Positions 1 to 8,400 of a DNA stretch of 24,040 bases are shown piece after piece. The notes under the pieces were generated by a model. The model searched no databases. It saw only the letters and a list, made by a program, of their open reading frames with translations, and was not told where the DNA came from. Within the stretch, counting starts at the first letter, position 1. Every line of letters begins with the position of its first letter. Both the position numbers and the translations under genes were made by a program. Source of the DNA: a virus; the IMG/VR virus record IMGVR_UViG_3300017991_002548, positions 1 through 24,040 of that record; one strand, 5' to 3'.

Positions 1-29
1 AAGAATTAAGTTATAATATTTCTAATAAT

Positions 30-851
30 ATGAGCAATATATATAGTCAAGTTGAACGAATTCAGAGAAATATGTTTAACTTAAGACAAAGAGATCCTAT
101 AAAAGGTAGAACTTATGGGCCTTCTACTGCAGAAGAATTTGGTCAATTAGAAATGGCGTTAGAAAAGTTAATTCGTAATCCTTTTGATGATAAAGCACTA
201 TTTTATGCTCAAAAATTACATGGGCGACTGGAAGATGCTCTTAATATGAGACCAACAGAATTAGGCCCAGAATTCCAAGAATGGATTGAAACTCATCCTG
301 GACAATCTCAATTTGAGCCTCAACCTGAATTTGAAACAGAAACCGGGGAAGAAATCCCCGAAGTTGTTAATCAACCTCAATCGCCTTCGGAAGACTTAAC
401 AGAAGATACTGCCCAACAGTTGACTCGGCTATTAGGACCAGGTTTTACTAATGCACTTGTTGAAGTTTTGGGAGAAATTGCTCGAATGGACTATGGCAGC
501 GCTTCAGAAGCTCAAAATTTATTAAGTTTAATTCAAGAATTAAATGTATTAAATGCTCCCAATGAAGGAGAAACTAGTCAAGAATCCGAAAATATAACTT
601 TACCGGAATCTGAAGAGCTGGAATTAGGAGATTCAGGTGGCGTTCCTGAAGAAGTTGTGCCAGAATCACAGGAATATGACGCTGATACGATACTTGACCT
701 AGATGACTGGAATAATATTAAAGATCCACGAGAAGCTGCTTCTCGAATGGATACATTAATTAAGATAGCTGATATTGCTGATGTGGTATCACCAAGAATT
801 GCAAATATAATTGACGAGTACATTAAATGCTCTAAACTTAGAAAAACCTAG
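30..851 (+). CDS. Hypothetical acidic protein, possibly 5'-truncated by the window edge
   Basis: Function not recognised. The 273-aa product is hydrophilic: a helical N-terminal third, an acidic and Pro/Gln-rich middle (about residues 90-130 and 180-225), and a helical C terminus with the pattern MDTLIKIADIAD followed by IANIIDEYI. A comparable LDEIGET / KIADKIDVLL tail ends the 1003-aa protein at 10956-13967. The ATG at 30 has no visible Shine-Dalgarno, and the same frame is open without a stop back to base 3, so the true start may lie outside the window. It heads a run of co-directional genes leading to the portal, so a virion or assembly role is possible, but this is context only. Confidence 0.7.
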   Translation: MSNIYSQVERIQRNMFNLRQRDPIKGRTYGPSTAEEFGQLEMALEKLIRNPFDDKALFYAQKLHGRLEDALNMRPTELGPEFQEWIETHPGQSQFEPQPEFETETGEEIPEVVNQPQSPSEDLTEDTAQQLTRLLGPGFTNALVEVLGEIARMDYGSASEAQNLLSLIQELNVLNAPNEGETSQESENITLPESEELELGDSGGVPEEVVPESQEYDADTILDLDDWNNIKDPREAASRMDTLIKIADIADVVSPRIANIIDEYIKCSKLRKT

Positions 852-953
852 TATGTTGAAAATAAGAGCATAAAAAAGAAGGAAAGATAACTGTGAGCAC
901 ACAACTTGTACTACACAGGATTGTCTGTAGAATATTTAATAGGAGAGGAAACG

Positions 954-1685
954 ATGGAATTCTTTTCTCATAGAATTGTGAATCCAGTAGGTAATGGTTC
1001 AACTTTTGATGATTGGATCAAAAAAAACTTTGTTAAAACATCTTCCGAGGCCAAACCAGAATGCGAAGATGATCCTCGTGGCCAGTGCAGAGGCCAAGTT
1101 ATCAATAATGATAACGAGGAAGGTGCGCATTCATACCAAGAGGGCGAATCAGTAGACGGTAAGCCAGATCAATCTGAAGGTTCTAAGAAAGAATCTAAGA
1201 AAGGAAAGGAAACCGAAGCAAGCTCTGATACACCTATCAAAGAAGCTGATTGCGAGAAAGAAATGGGTGAATCCAATAAAGCAGGAGATGTTACCGAGGA
1301 ACACTCTGATGCTGCTAGTGCAGATGTAGGAGAAGCCAAGGTAGAGCAGAACATTAATAATGATCCCAATTATCAAAAGGGCGAGTCTACTGATCCTGGT
1401 AAAGTTGATGGCAAAAACAAGAAAGAATCCGCTGTAAAAAATGCATCATCTAAAGGATTTAAGAAAGTAGCCTCAATGGGTCATAAAGAGAAACTTGAAC
1501 TGTTTGCGTATATGACGTCACAGAAAACCAAATCAGGTGCTCCTGCCTGGCCTATGGAATACGTAGAAGCGATGGTTGGAACTACTTATGCTAATTTAAA
1601 AGACGATGAAAAAGCATGGTTCCGTAAATTCTGGGAAACTCAGTACCCTGACTCGTATGTAGCTGAAATGGTTAAGGATCGTTAA
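954..1685 (+). CDS. Hypothetical charged protein with conserved-looking C-terminal domain
   Basis: 243 aa, function not recognised. I chose the ATG at 954 over an in-frame TTG at 906 because AGGAGAGG lies just upstream (about 942-949). The N terminus (MEFFSHRIVNPVGNGS) and the last 65 residues, rich in Trp, Tyr and Phe (EKLELFAYMTSQKTKSGAPA onward), look folded. The middle (about residues 25-170) is low-complexity Lys/Glu/Ser/Asp and probably disordered. No membrane segment, signal peptide or catalytic motif is visible. A 14-nt gap separates it from the next gene, consistent with one transcript. A structural or assembly factor is an inference from location. Confidence 0.72.
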   Translation: MEFFSHRIVNPVGNGSTFDDWIKKNFVKTSSEAKPECEDDPRGQCRGQVINNDNEEGAHSYQEGESVDGKPDQSEGSKKESKKGKETEASSDTPIKEADCEKEMGESNKAGDVTEEHSDAASADVGEAKVEQNINNDPNYQKGESTDPGKVDGKNKKESAVKNASSKGFKKVASMGHKEKLELFAYMTSQKTKSGAPAWPMEYVEAMVGTTYANLKDDEKAWFRKFWETQYPDSYVAEMVKDR

Positions 1686-1699
1686 AAAAAGAGGATTTT

Positions 1700-2305
1700 A
1701 TGTCTATTATTCCTACAGGAAAACGAAGAGACCAGGTAAAACAAGGAGACTATAAATATGACAGTCTGTTTGGTAATGACCTGTTCGAGAAAATAGCAAT
1801 TACTGGAGAAATGGATTTGAAAGAATCTCCTCCAGTAAATCCAACTGCTCCTACAGAGTTACAACAGGCTACCAATCAAGGTACCCTAAACTTTGATCGT
1901 GGTATGGGAGCTAATCCGTTTCAAGACAAACGACCTGAACAGAATGTTCAAAATAACCAGCATAGTCCATTTTTAACTGATACTGGTGAATCTTTAAGTG
2001 ATGAAGATGCTCAAGTAAATCAAGGACTATTGCATGAGCGTCAAAAAATTATGAATGTTTTGCAGGGTGGCGGATTTATCATGGATCTCAGTAATGCTGG
2101 TAAAGATGGTGCAATTAATCTGAAATTACGTCCACAGCCAGGACTGCAAATTACACCAGAACATTATGAGCGTTTGTTACAAAGTCTCGCTAAGGTTGGC
2201 ATAAATCCTACACAGATTTCTGATCCAGATCCGAATACAGGAGCGATGTCAATTAGCTATAAAACAAATATAGAGCCCGAAAAGGTAACCAAGCCAGGCA
2301 GATAA
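1700..2305 (+). CDS. Hypothetical protein
   Basis: 201 aa, function not recognised. An AGAGG-type ribosome binding site precedes the ATG. Residues 1-110 are polar with many Asn, Gln and Pro and are probably disordered. Residues 115-190 alternate hydrophobic and polar residues (ERQKIMNVLQGGGFIMDLSN and LRPQPGLQITPEHYERLLQS), suggesting a small alpha/beta domain. It lies between two other unknown genes in a tight co-directional cluster upstream of the portal gene. A virion or assembly role is inferred from position only. Confidence 0.72.
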   Translation: MSIIPTGKRRDQVKQGDYKYDSLFGNDLFEKIAITGEMDLKESPPVNPTAPTELQQATNQGTLNFDRGMGANPFQDKRPEQNVQNNQHSPFLTDTGESLSDEDAQVNQGLLHERQKIMNVLQGGGFIMDLSNAGKDGAINLKLRPQPGLQITPEHYERLLQSLAKVGINPTQISDPDPNTGAMSISYKTNIEPEKVTKPGR

Positions 2306-2320
2306 TAAGGAATAAATAAT

Positions 2321-3214
2321 ATGAAACTATCAGGACATAAATATGATAATGACGTCTTTAATAGTCTTTTAGATGGACTTTCCAAAGATGTTGAACTAAA
2401 GAAAAATGCTCAAACTATCCCAGAGGCCAGTGAAGATCTGTTCTCTTTCTCTTCAACTACAGCTGAGAATATGAGCGATGTGCAAGTAGATCAGTTGGAA
2501 TTCGTAGCAAATGAATTGTCTTTTGCAGCCGAAAAGGCTAAAATTGCCGTTAATGCTGAAGACTTAGCTAAATTTGCTTCAATTATTCAACAACAGAATA
2601 TACGAGGGAAAAATATTGAGCGAGCTGCTCAAAAATATTGTAATGAAATTAATCGCGAAGTCGAATATTCTGGTACTACACGCATGAGTGGTCAAGAATT
2701 AATTGACAAGTTGGCATCTCATAAAGTAACCCCAGCAGGCTACGATCCACAACATGGAGCAAACGATAGCCAGACAGGTAAATTTATGGGATCAATTCGT
2801 AATCCTAATAGCGTATGGGATACCGACGCTCTAGAAAAGCAATCTCAAGTCGCATTGGGTGACGAACAAATTAAGGCTAGTAAGAAGTTACACGAAGAGC
2901 ATAGAACTGCTATGAAAACAGCTCAATGGGAAGAATTACAAGAGAAACATTCTGATCCAGAGCAAGTACATAAGGGTATCAGCAATACTGGAACTTCAGA
3001 AACTTCTGAAACCTCGAATCCTAAATTAGCTGCAAATTCTATGAGTATGTTTAGCTCTGATAGAGATTTCGAAAATATTCCAGAACAAACTCTTGGAGAA
3101 GAAATAATCGCTCAAGCAGAAGCTAGAGCAAATAAGAAAATTGCTAATGATGAATCTCCACAAATTCAAAAGCCCATGAATACCAAAGATGTTTTAGGTA
3201 AATTTTTTGAGTAA
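2321..3214 (+). CDS. Hypothetical helical protein
   Basis: 297 aa, function not recognised. The start is supported by AAGGAA about 10 nt upstream of ATG 2321. Residues 45-115 are predicted-helical and rich in Ala, Glu and Lys (FVANELSFAAEKAKIAVNAE; IERAAQKYCNEINREV), coiled-coil-like. The second half is polar, with a Thr/Ser/Glu tract (TGTSETSETS) and a helical acidic tail. No catalytic motif or membrane segment is seen. The 15-nt upstream and 13-nt downstream gaps place it in the same operon as the flanking unknown genes. Confidence 0.72.
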   Translation: MKLSGHKYDNDVFNSLLDGLSKDVELKKNAQTIPEASEDLFSFSSTTAENMSDVQVDQLEFVANELSFAAEKAKIAVNAEDLAKFASIIQQQNIRGKNIERAAQKYCNEINREVEYSGTTRMSGQELIDKLASHKVTPAGYDPQHGANDSQTGKFMGSIRNPNSVWDTDALEKQSQVALGDEQIKASKKLHEEHRTAMKTAQWEELQEKHSDPEQVHKGISNTGTSETSETSNPKLAANSMSMFSSDRDFENIPEQTLGEEIIAQAEARANKKIANDESPQIQKPMNTKDVLGKFFE

Positions 3215-3227
3215 TAAGGATGGATGA

Positions 3228-5192
3228 ATGTTCAATTTGGAAAAACACAACCAAATACCATCAGAATCCATCGAAGGAGATATAACCGGTGCGTTTGATG
3301 ACTTAGAGGGACAATATCAAGGAGAGCCTGTCGAAAGTACATCAGATGAACTTGTTGATACTGTAGATGATGCTCACCAGCAATTATTACTACAACAAGC
3401 ATCAAACGTTCCTATTTGGCAATATTTTTTAGATCTAGAACAAGAACATCCAGAATTAGCCCCTGATATACAAGCAGTAAAAACTCAGTCTGGAATTCAA
3501 GCATTAGAAGACACAATGAATCCGGCAGCTATTAGAGCTTTATATGATCAACTGGAAAAAGCCAATATAGAGGCAACATCTACATTATTGAATGAGACTA
3601 CTGATAACGTATTTTCGAAATCTGCTATTCTCAACGCTGCCAGAAAAGCTCAGAATGACAGAATACGAAATGTACAAACTCCAGAAGGTTTACCTCTTTC
3701 TGCTTTTAATATCAAACAATATAAAAAAGCCCAAATGGGATCATCTAAATTCCCGGTAGTAAATTTAGGAGATTTTATTACTAAATTTGCTGATGATCTT
3801 TTATCTTGGGATGGTGATCCAAGAACACCAGAATCGCAGTTAGCAAAATTAGCTTATGAAGAAATTAGAAATGCAGTAAGTCCAGGATTTGAAGAAGAAG
3901 CTAATAGTATTTTAGAGACTATTATTGAGTTGGATCCCATTACAGGACACTCGGATGCCGAAAAGAGCCTTATGAAAATTTATGATGTAATGCTAGCTCC
4001 AATGGCAAAGAATGAATCAACTCAAGAAATGTCGTCTCAAATAACTCCAGAAATGGAGACTATGGAGCCCATAATGAGTCAAAATGAACCAAAAGGAATT
4101 GTCATACATGATCTAGCAGAACATGTTACAAAAGAATCCTCTAATAACAATATGACCAAAACCGCAGCTGATCAATTTGGTCAGCAATATCTATTGTATG
4201 GACCTACAGAGAAACGCATTTGTCCTAAGCTGCGTGGGAAAAACCTAAGTGTTGGTGATGTAGTTTCAGAATATACTTGTCGCCATCATTGTCCAAATGG
4301 AATCTGTATAGATGACAATAAAACCATTTGCGGAGAAGCACTTTGGCGAGCAAATGCAATGGACAAATTCTCTCGTGAATATGTAGATGCTGATGGAAAT
4401 ATTCAAGGTGGTTATTTTAATAAACGATTTGAAATAAATAGAAATGTCCCCGAAGAAAATAAGATGCGTCTAAAGCCAGGCGAAACACGCAAACCACGTC
4501 CTGCATCCCAGGGTAATTTAGAGTCTAGAATGCAAGATATGCGAAATAAAGAAGGGCAATCTAGAGACTATCGACCTAACTCCGACACTAGCAAACCATT
4601 TAATTGGAGTAAAGATGTTGATCAAAATAATGTTCAACAAAATCAAACAAAACGCGATGCCCGCGAAAAAAATAGCGGACATCAATTAGTCCAATATACT
4701 AATAGAAATGAAGGCGAAAATAATCCCAAAAAATTAGCCTTTAATTTGAAAGCCCAGAAAACAGCTAGATTATCACAGAAACCTAAAGATCTAAAACAAA
4801 CACATAATCCGCATCCAGCTGATACTCATACTATAGAAGTAAATCCATCAGCTGCTCATGCTAGACAACCAGCAGATATAGATCCAAGAAAACAAACTCT
4901 AGATCAAGGTAAACCTATGGCTAAAAAACATTCTTTTAATCTAAAACAAGCAAAAGAATCAAAGACTTGTTACGAAGGAGAATGCTGGGATGTTAATCCA
5001 TGGGCGATTTGCAATAAATCAACCGGAGGCAAAAGCAAAGGTAAAGAAAAATTTGAACGTTGTGTACAAGAAGTAAAAAGTAAAAATATGCCCGAGGAAG
5101 ATTCCCCGAAAGCTGATAAAGAAGCTCAATTCTCATTAATTGAGTGGACTAAAAATCAATCCGCAGATAGTAATTCTAAAAAAAAAACTTAG
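3228..5192 (+). CDS. Hypothetical protein with Cys-rich module, ending in an A10 slippage candidate
   Basis: 654 aa, function not recognised. AAGGATGG precedes the ATG. Residues 1-290 are helical and acidic. Residues 332-369 carry six Cys plus His (C332, C351, H353, H354, C355, C360, C368, then GEALWR), plausibly a metal-binding module. Residues 380-570 are a disordered, basic, Asn/Gln-rich stretch with two related motifs, LAFNLKAQK and HSFNLKQAK. The tail, about residues 581-620, has C581 and C586 and the pattern NPWAICNKS...FERCVQEVK, which I have seen in other phage proteins without a known role. The last sense codons are AAA AAA AAA ACT before TAG; a -1 shift on the A run would add 87 residues from the next frame. 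The immediate downstream neighbour is the portal gene. Confidence 0.75.
   Translation: MFNLEKHNQIPSESIEGDITGAFDDLEGQYQGEPVESTSDELVDTVDDAHQQLLLQQASNVPIWQYFLDLEQEHPELAPDIQAVKTQSGIQALEDTMNPAAIRALYDQLEKANIEATSTLLNETTDNVFSKSAILNAARKAQNDRIRNVQTPEGLPLSAFNIKQYKKAQMGSSKFPVVNLGDFITKFADDLLSWDGDPRTPESQLAKLAYEEIRNAVSPGFEEEANSILETIIELDPITGHSDAEKSLMKIYDVMLAPMAKNESTQEMSSQITPEMETMEPIMSQNEPKGIVIHDLAEHVTKESSNNNMTKTAADQFGQQYLLYGPTEKRICPKLRGKNLSVGDVVSEYTCRHHCPNGICIDDNKTICGEALWRANAMDKFSREYVDADGNIQGGYFNKRFEINRNVPEENKMRLKPGETRKPRPASQGNLESRMQDMRNKEGQSRDYRPNSDTSKPFNWSKDVDQNNVQQNQTKRDAREKNSGHQLVQYTNRNEGENNPKKLAFNLKAQKTARLSQKPKDLKQTHNPHPADTHTIEVNPSAAHARQPADIDPRKQTLDQGKPMAKKHSFNLKQAKESKTCYEGECWDVNPWAICNKSTGGKSKGKEKFERCVQEVKSKNMPEEDSPKADKEAQFSLIEWTKNQSADSNSKKKT
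5178..5187 (+). other. A10 homopolymer: candidate -1 frameshift or transcriptional slippage site
   Basis: Ten consecutive A residues precede C. In the zero frame they read AAA AAA AAA ACT TAG, so A_AAA_AAA at 5180-5186 fits the X_XXY_YYZ slippery pattern. A -1 shift enters a frame that has no stop from 5180 to the TAA at 5441-5443. Runs of nine or more A are also classical polymerase slippage sites. An indel in sequencing or assembly would look the same. Confidence 0.5.
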
Positions 5193-5248
5193 CGAATAGT
5201 TCCTCTAAGTCTGCTCAAACCTTAAACATCGAAATTAAAGGCAAAAGA

Positions 5249-5443
5249 ATGGGCGTACACCCAAATTTTGCTCATGAATTCCTGGATGCTGAAAGTATGC
5301 AAGAATTTTTGCAAAACCTACATGATGACGAATGCTGTATAATTGAACAGCACGGAAATGATCTAGAGATTTTACAGGCTCTAAAAAATCGAGCTGATGC
5401 AGACGTGCAGGAAAGTACAAAATCGCTTGTAATGGATGGCTAA
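5249..5443 (+). CDS. Small acidic protein, or C-terminal extension of the upstream 654-aa protein
   Basis: 64 aa if begun at ATG 5249. The product (MGVHPNFAHEFLDAESMQEF and so on) is acidic, helical, and looks like real coding sequence. No convincing Shine-Dalgarno stands before this ATG, only an AAAGG at 5237-5241. The frame is open upstream to 5180, directly at the A10 run that ends the 654-aa gene, giving NLANSSSKSAQTLNIEIKGK in front of the Met. It can therefore be a separate small gene, the tail of a -1 frameshift product (about 741 aa in total), or the true C terminus of the upstream gene split by a homopolymer error. The portal gene starts 34 nt downstream. Confidence 0.55.
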   Translation: MGVHPNFAHEFLDAESMQEFLQNLHDDECCIIEQHGNDLEILQALKNRADADVQESTKSLVMDG

Positions 5444-5477
5444 ATTTCTATTACAAATTTTAGAGAACGGATAACAA

Positions 5478-8400
5478 ATGTCTAACATAATTCTACCTGA
5501 TGATCCCGAATTTAATAAGCCTATTATTATGGGAAATCCATTTGAAGTAGATCCTACACAAGATCTTAATAAACAAGCTATTACCCCAGGAACTAAACAA
5601 GCCGAAATGGATCGTCAACGAGCAGAAAATCCACATATATTTAAGTATGCTAATACCTTGCCTAGCTCAAATCCTGAGTCGTGGCAAAATTCTATGACTA
5701 AAATTAGCCAATCTACTGGTGTGAGTAATATGATGACTCAACCAATGTGGTTTTCTCCTTTGCATACCCCCCAAAACTGGCAAGTAGCCAGCAAGAGACG
5801 TGAAGTATATCAGTGGAGCTTCGTACCAGATCACTGTTATTTGCTTAATTATGGGGATTTTTCACTATTAGATATTCAAGATGTATATACAAAACATAAG
5901 AATAACCAAACTATGTATATACAAAACAATAAAGGTGAAAAGGCGAGTCCAGATATATGCACGAAAAGATATGTAGAGAAACAAGTTAACACATTAAAAA
6001 TTATGGGTGTTTCTCATCCATTAAAAGTTACTCATGATCATAAATGCATGATTATTAAACGAGAACATGTTAAATGTACAAATGTAGACTCTCCAGGATG
6101 TCTTAAAGCCAAATGTGATTTACGACGTGCAATTGATTATAAAATATCTACAGTTAATGCCGAAGATGTGAGGAAGGGTGATTATGTTTTATGCCCATTC
6201 TCTACTGAAGTAAAAGAATCAGTCATAAAAACTAAAGAACAAGCTAGGTTTGCTGGACATGTGGCTTCAGATGGCTATGTTTCTAAAAAGGAATCTGGAG
6301 TTAGTATATTTTTACATCCAGATGAAGAAGAATTTGTAATGGATTCTGTCAAGCCTATATTTGATTCATATGGATCCAAAGCGAATCTTCAAAAAGATAC
6401 TCGTAGTAAACAGCTTATGTCAATGCGCAGCGGAAGCAAACAATTGCATGTCTTTGCATCTAGTTTAGTCAAGGGTTCAAACATACACAAGAAATATACT
6501 GATCAAGTTATGCTCCTTGATCCGAAACTACAGTTACATGTATTAGGAGCTTATATACAATCTGATGGTTCATATAATAAAGTAAATGAGCAAATAGAAA
6601 TAACTACATGTTCAAAACATTTAGCTAGCCAGTTGCAAATAATGTTCTATAGATGTGGAATTATGGCGTTTGCTAGTAGACAGCCAAGAGGGATTAAAAA
6701 TGGATACAAGACTAGTAATTCTCATTATTATATGATTAATGTTCCTAAAACATATGTATATATGTTGAAAGATTATGTTCCTGGAAAAATCCCAGAAAAT
6801 GTATATGAGCCAGTTGAAAAAAGTATATACAAAGATTCAAAATTCAGGGGCAAAAGCAATATATATTTCAAGAAAGATGAACATGAAATTCATCGCATTC
6901 AGAATAGATTTTTCTGGAAAAATTATGTTGTAACTCCTGTTGTATCAAACACTTGTGAAGATTATAAAGGTGATGTTTATGACATTCGAACTCCTCCTAC
7001 TTTTGCTATCACGGCAAATGGAATAGCTATTCATCAGTGTCGATTCTTCTATGAAGGAGAGCCGAAAGTTGCTGCTGCTATAGATTTTTATTGTTTCGCT
7101 CCTGAAACTCAAATTCTTATGGCTAATGGCTCTCAAAAATCTATTTCATCTATCGAACCTGGAGATGAAGTAGTATCACATTCAGGAAAAATTAACAAAG
7201 TAGCTAAAACTTTTGTTAGAGATGCATCTGAAGATATTTTGGAAATTCATTATTCTGGATCTAGTGAAATTCTGAGGGTAACATATGGTCATAAAATATT
7301 AGTCGAAGATAATGATTCAACAAAATACGTACAAGCACAAGAATTAAAGGTAGGAGATTATCTTTTAACTCCAATTAATCATCTTAATCTTGATCATGGT
7401 AGTGAACATGTAAAGAATTTAGATGGATGTGATTATATTTATCAGGAAATAAGAGATATAAATCATTCTGAGTTTGTTGGTAAATTATATGATTTAGAAA
7501 TAGAAAATGATCATTCTTACATAGCTAATGGAATAGCATGTTCGAACAGTCGCTTTCCTATGAATGGCTTTAAATTAGAATGCACTGACCCTAAAATCCT
7601 TAAATTCTTTGCTCATCATATTGTTAAAAAATTACATCTAAATGAACGATTTAAAGAAATATCTTCCGAATACTATATGCTCGGTGATGTGTTTGTACAT
7701 ACAGATATTCAATGTGATATTTGCGGAGGTACAGGAGAAGATCCAGATACTGGCGAACGATGTGATCATCCAGGAGGAAAACTCAGCCGTATCTTTATTA
7801 TGAATCCAGATTGGATAGAAGTACAAAGGTCCCCTTTAACAGATGAACCACTGATTGTATTAATACCTGACGAAGAATTACAACAAATAGTACATAAACG
7901 TCAACCAAAAGCAATCTATGATAGAATACCAGAACACTTAAAAGCTCTTATTTTATCTAGAGCACCTATTCCATTATCGAATAGAACAATATCTCACCTA
8001 AAACATATGTCAGTGCCTTATGGTACTTATGGTACCTCTATAATCAGAAGACTTTTTACTACTTTGGCTTACAAAACGAAGATTATGACTGCTAACTGGA
8101 TTGTAGCTGAACGACTTATACTTCCTGTGCGAGTAGTAAAAATAGGTAGTGACGCTCGTCCTGCTGCTACTCAAGATATTGCTGATGTACAACAACAATT
8201 GGCAAATGTTGCCAATGACCCTAACATGACAATAGTAACCCACCATAACTTCGAGTACGACTGGTATGGGACTTCTGGAAAAGTTCTTCAAATTACTCAG
8301 GAGATGGAACACATTGATAAAGAGTTGTTAGATGGCTTAATGCTTAATCAAGCCCTTTTAAATGGCGAAATGTGCCATTCTGAAGATACTGAGGTACTTA

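Noticed and set aside
906-953. TTG start giving 16 more residues to the 243-aa protein
   Set aside because: AGGAGAGG is spaced correctly for ATG 954, and TTG 906 has no ribosome site.
893-973. Short GTG-started frame (about 26 aa) after a GAAGGA-like site
   Set aside because: It overlaps the better supported gene at 954, has no recognisable content, and its end is set by chance stops.
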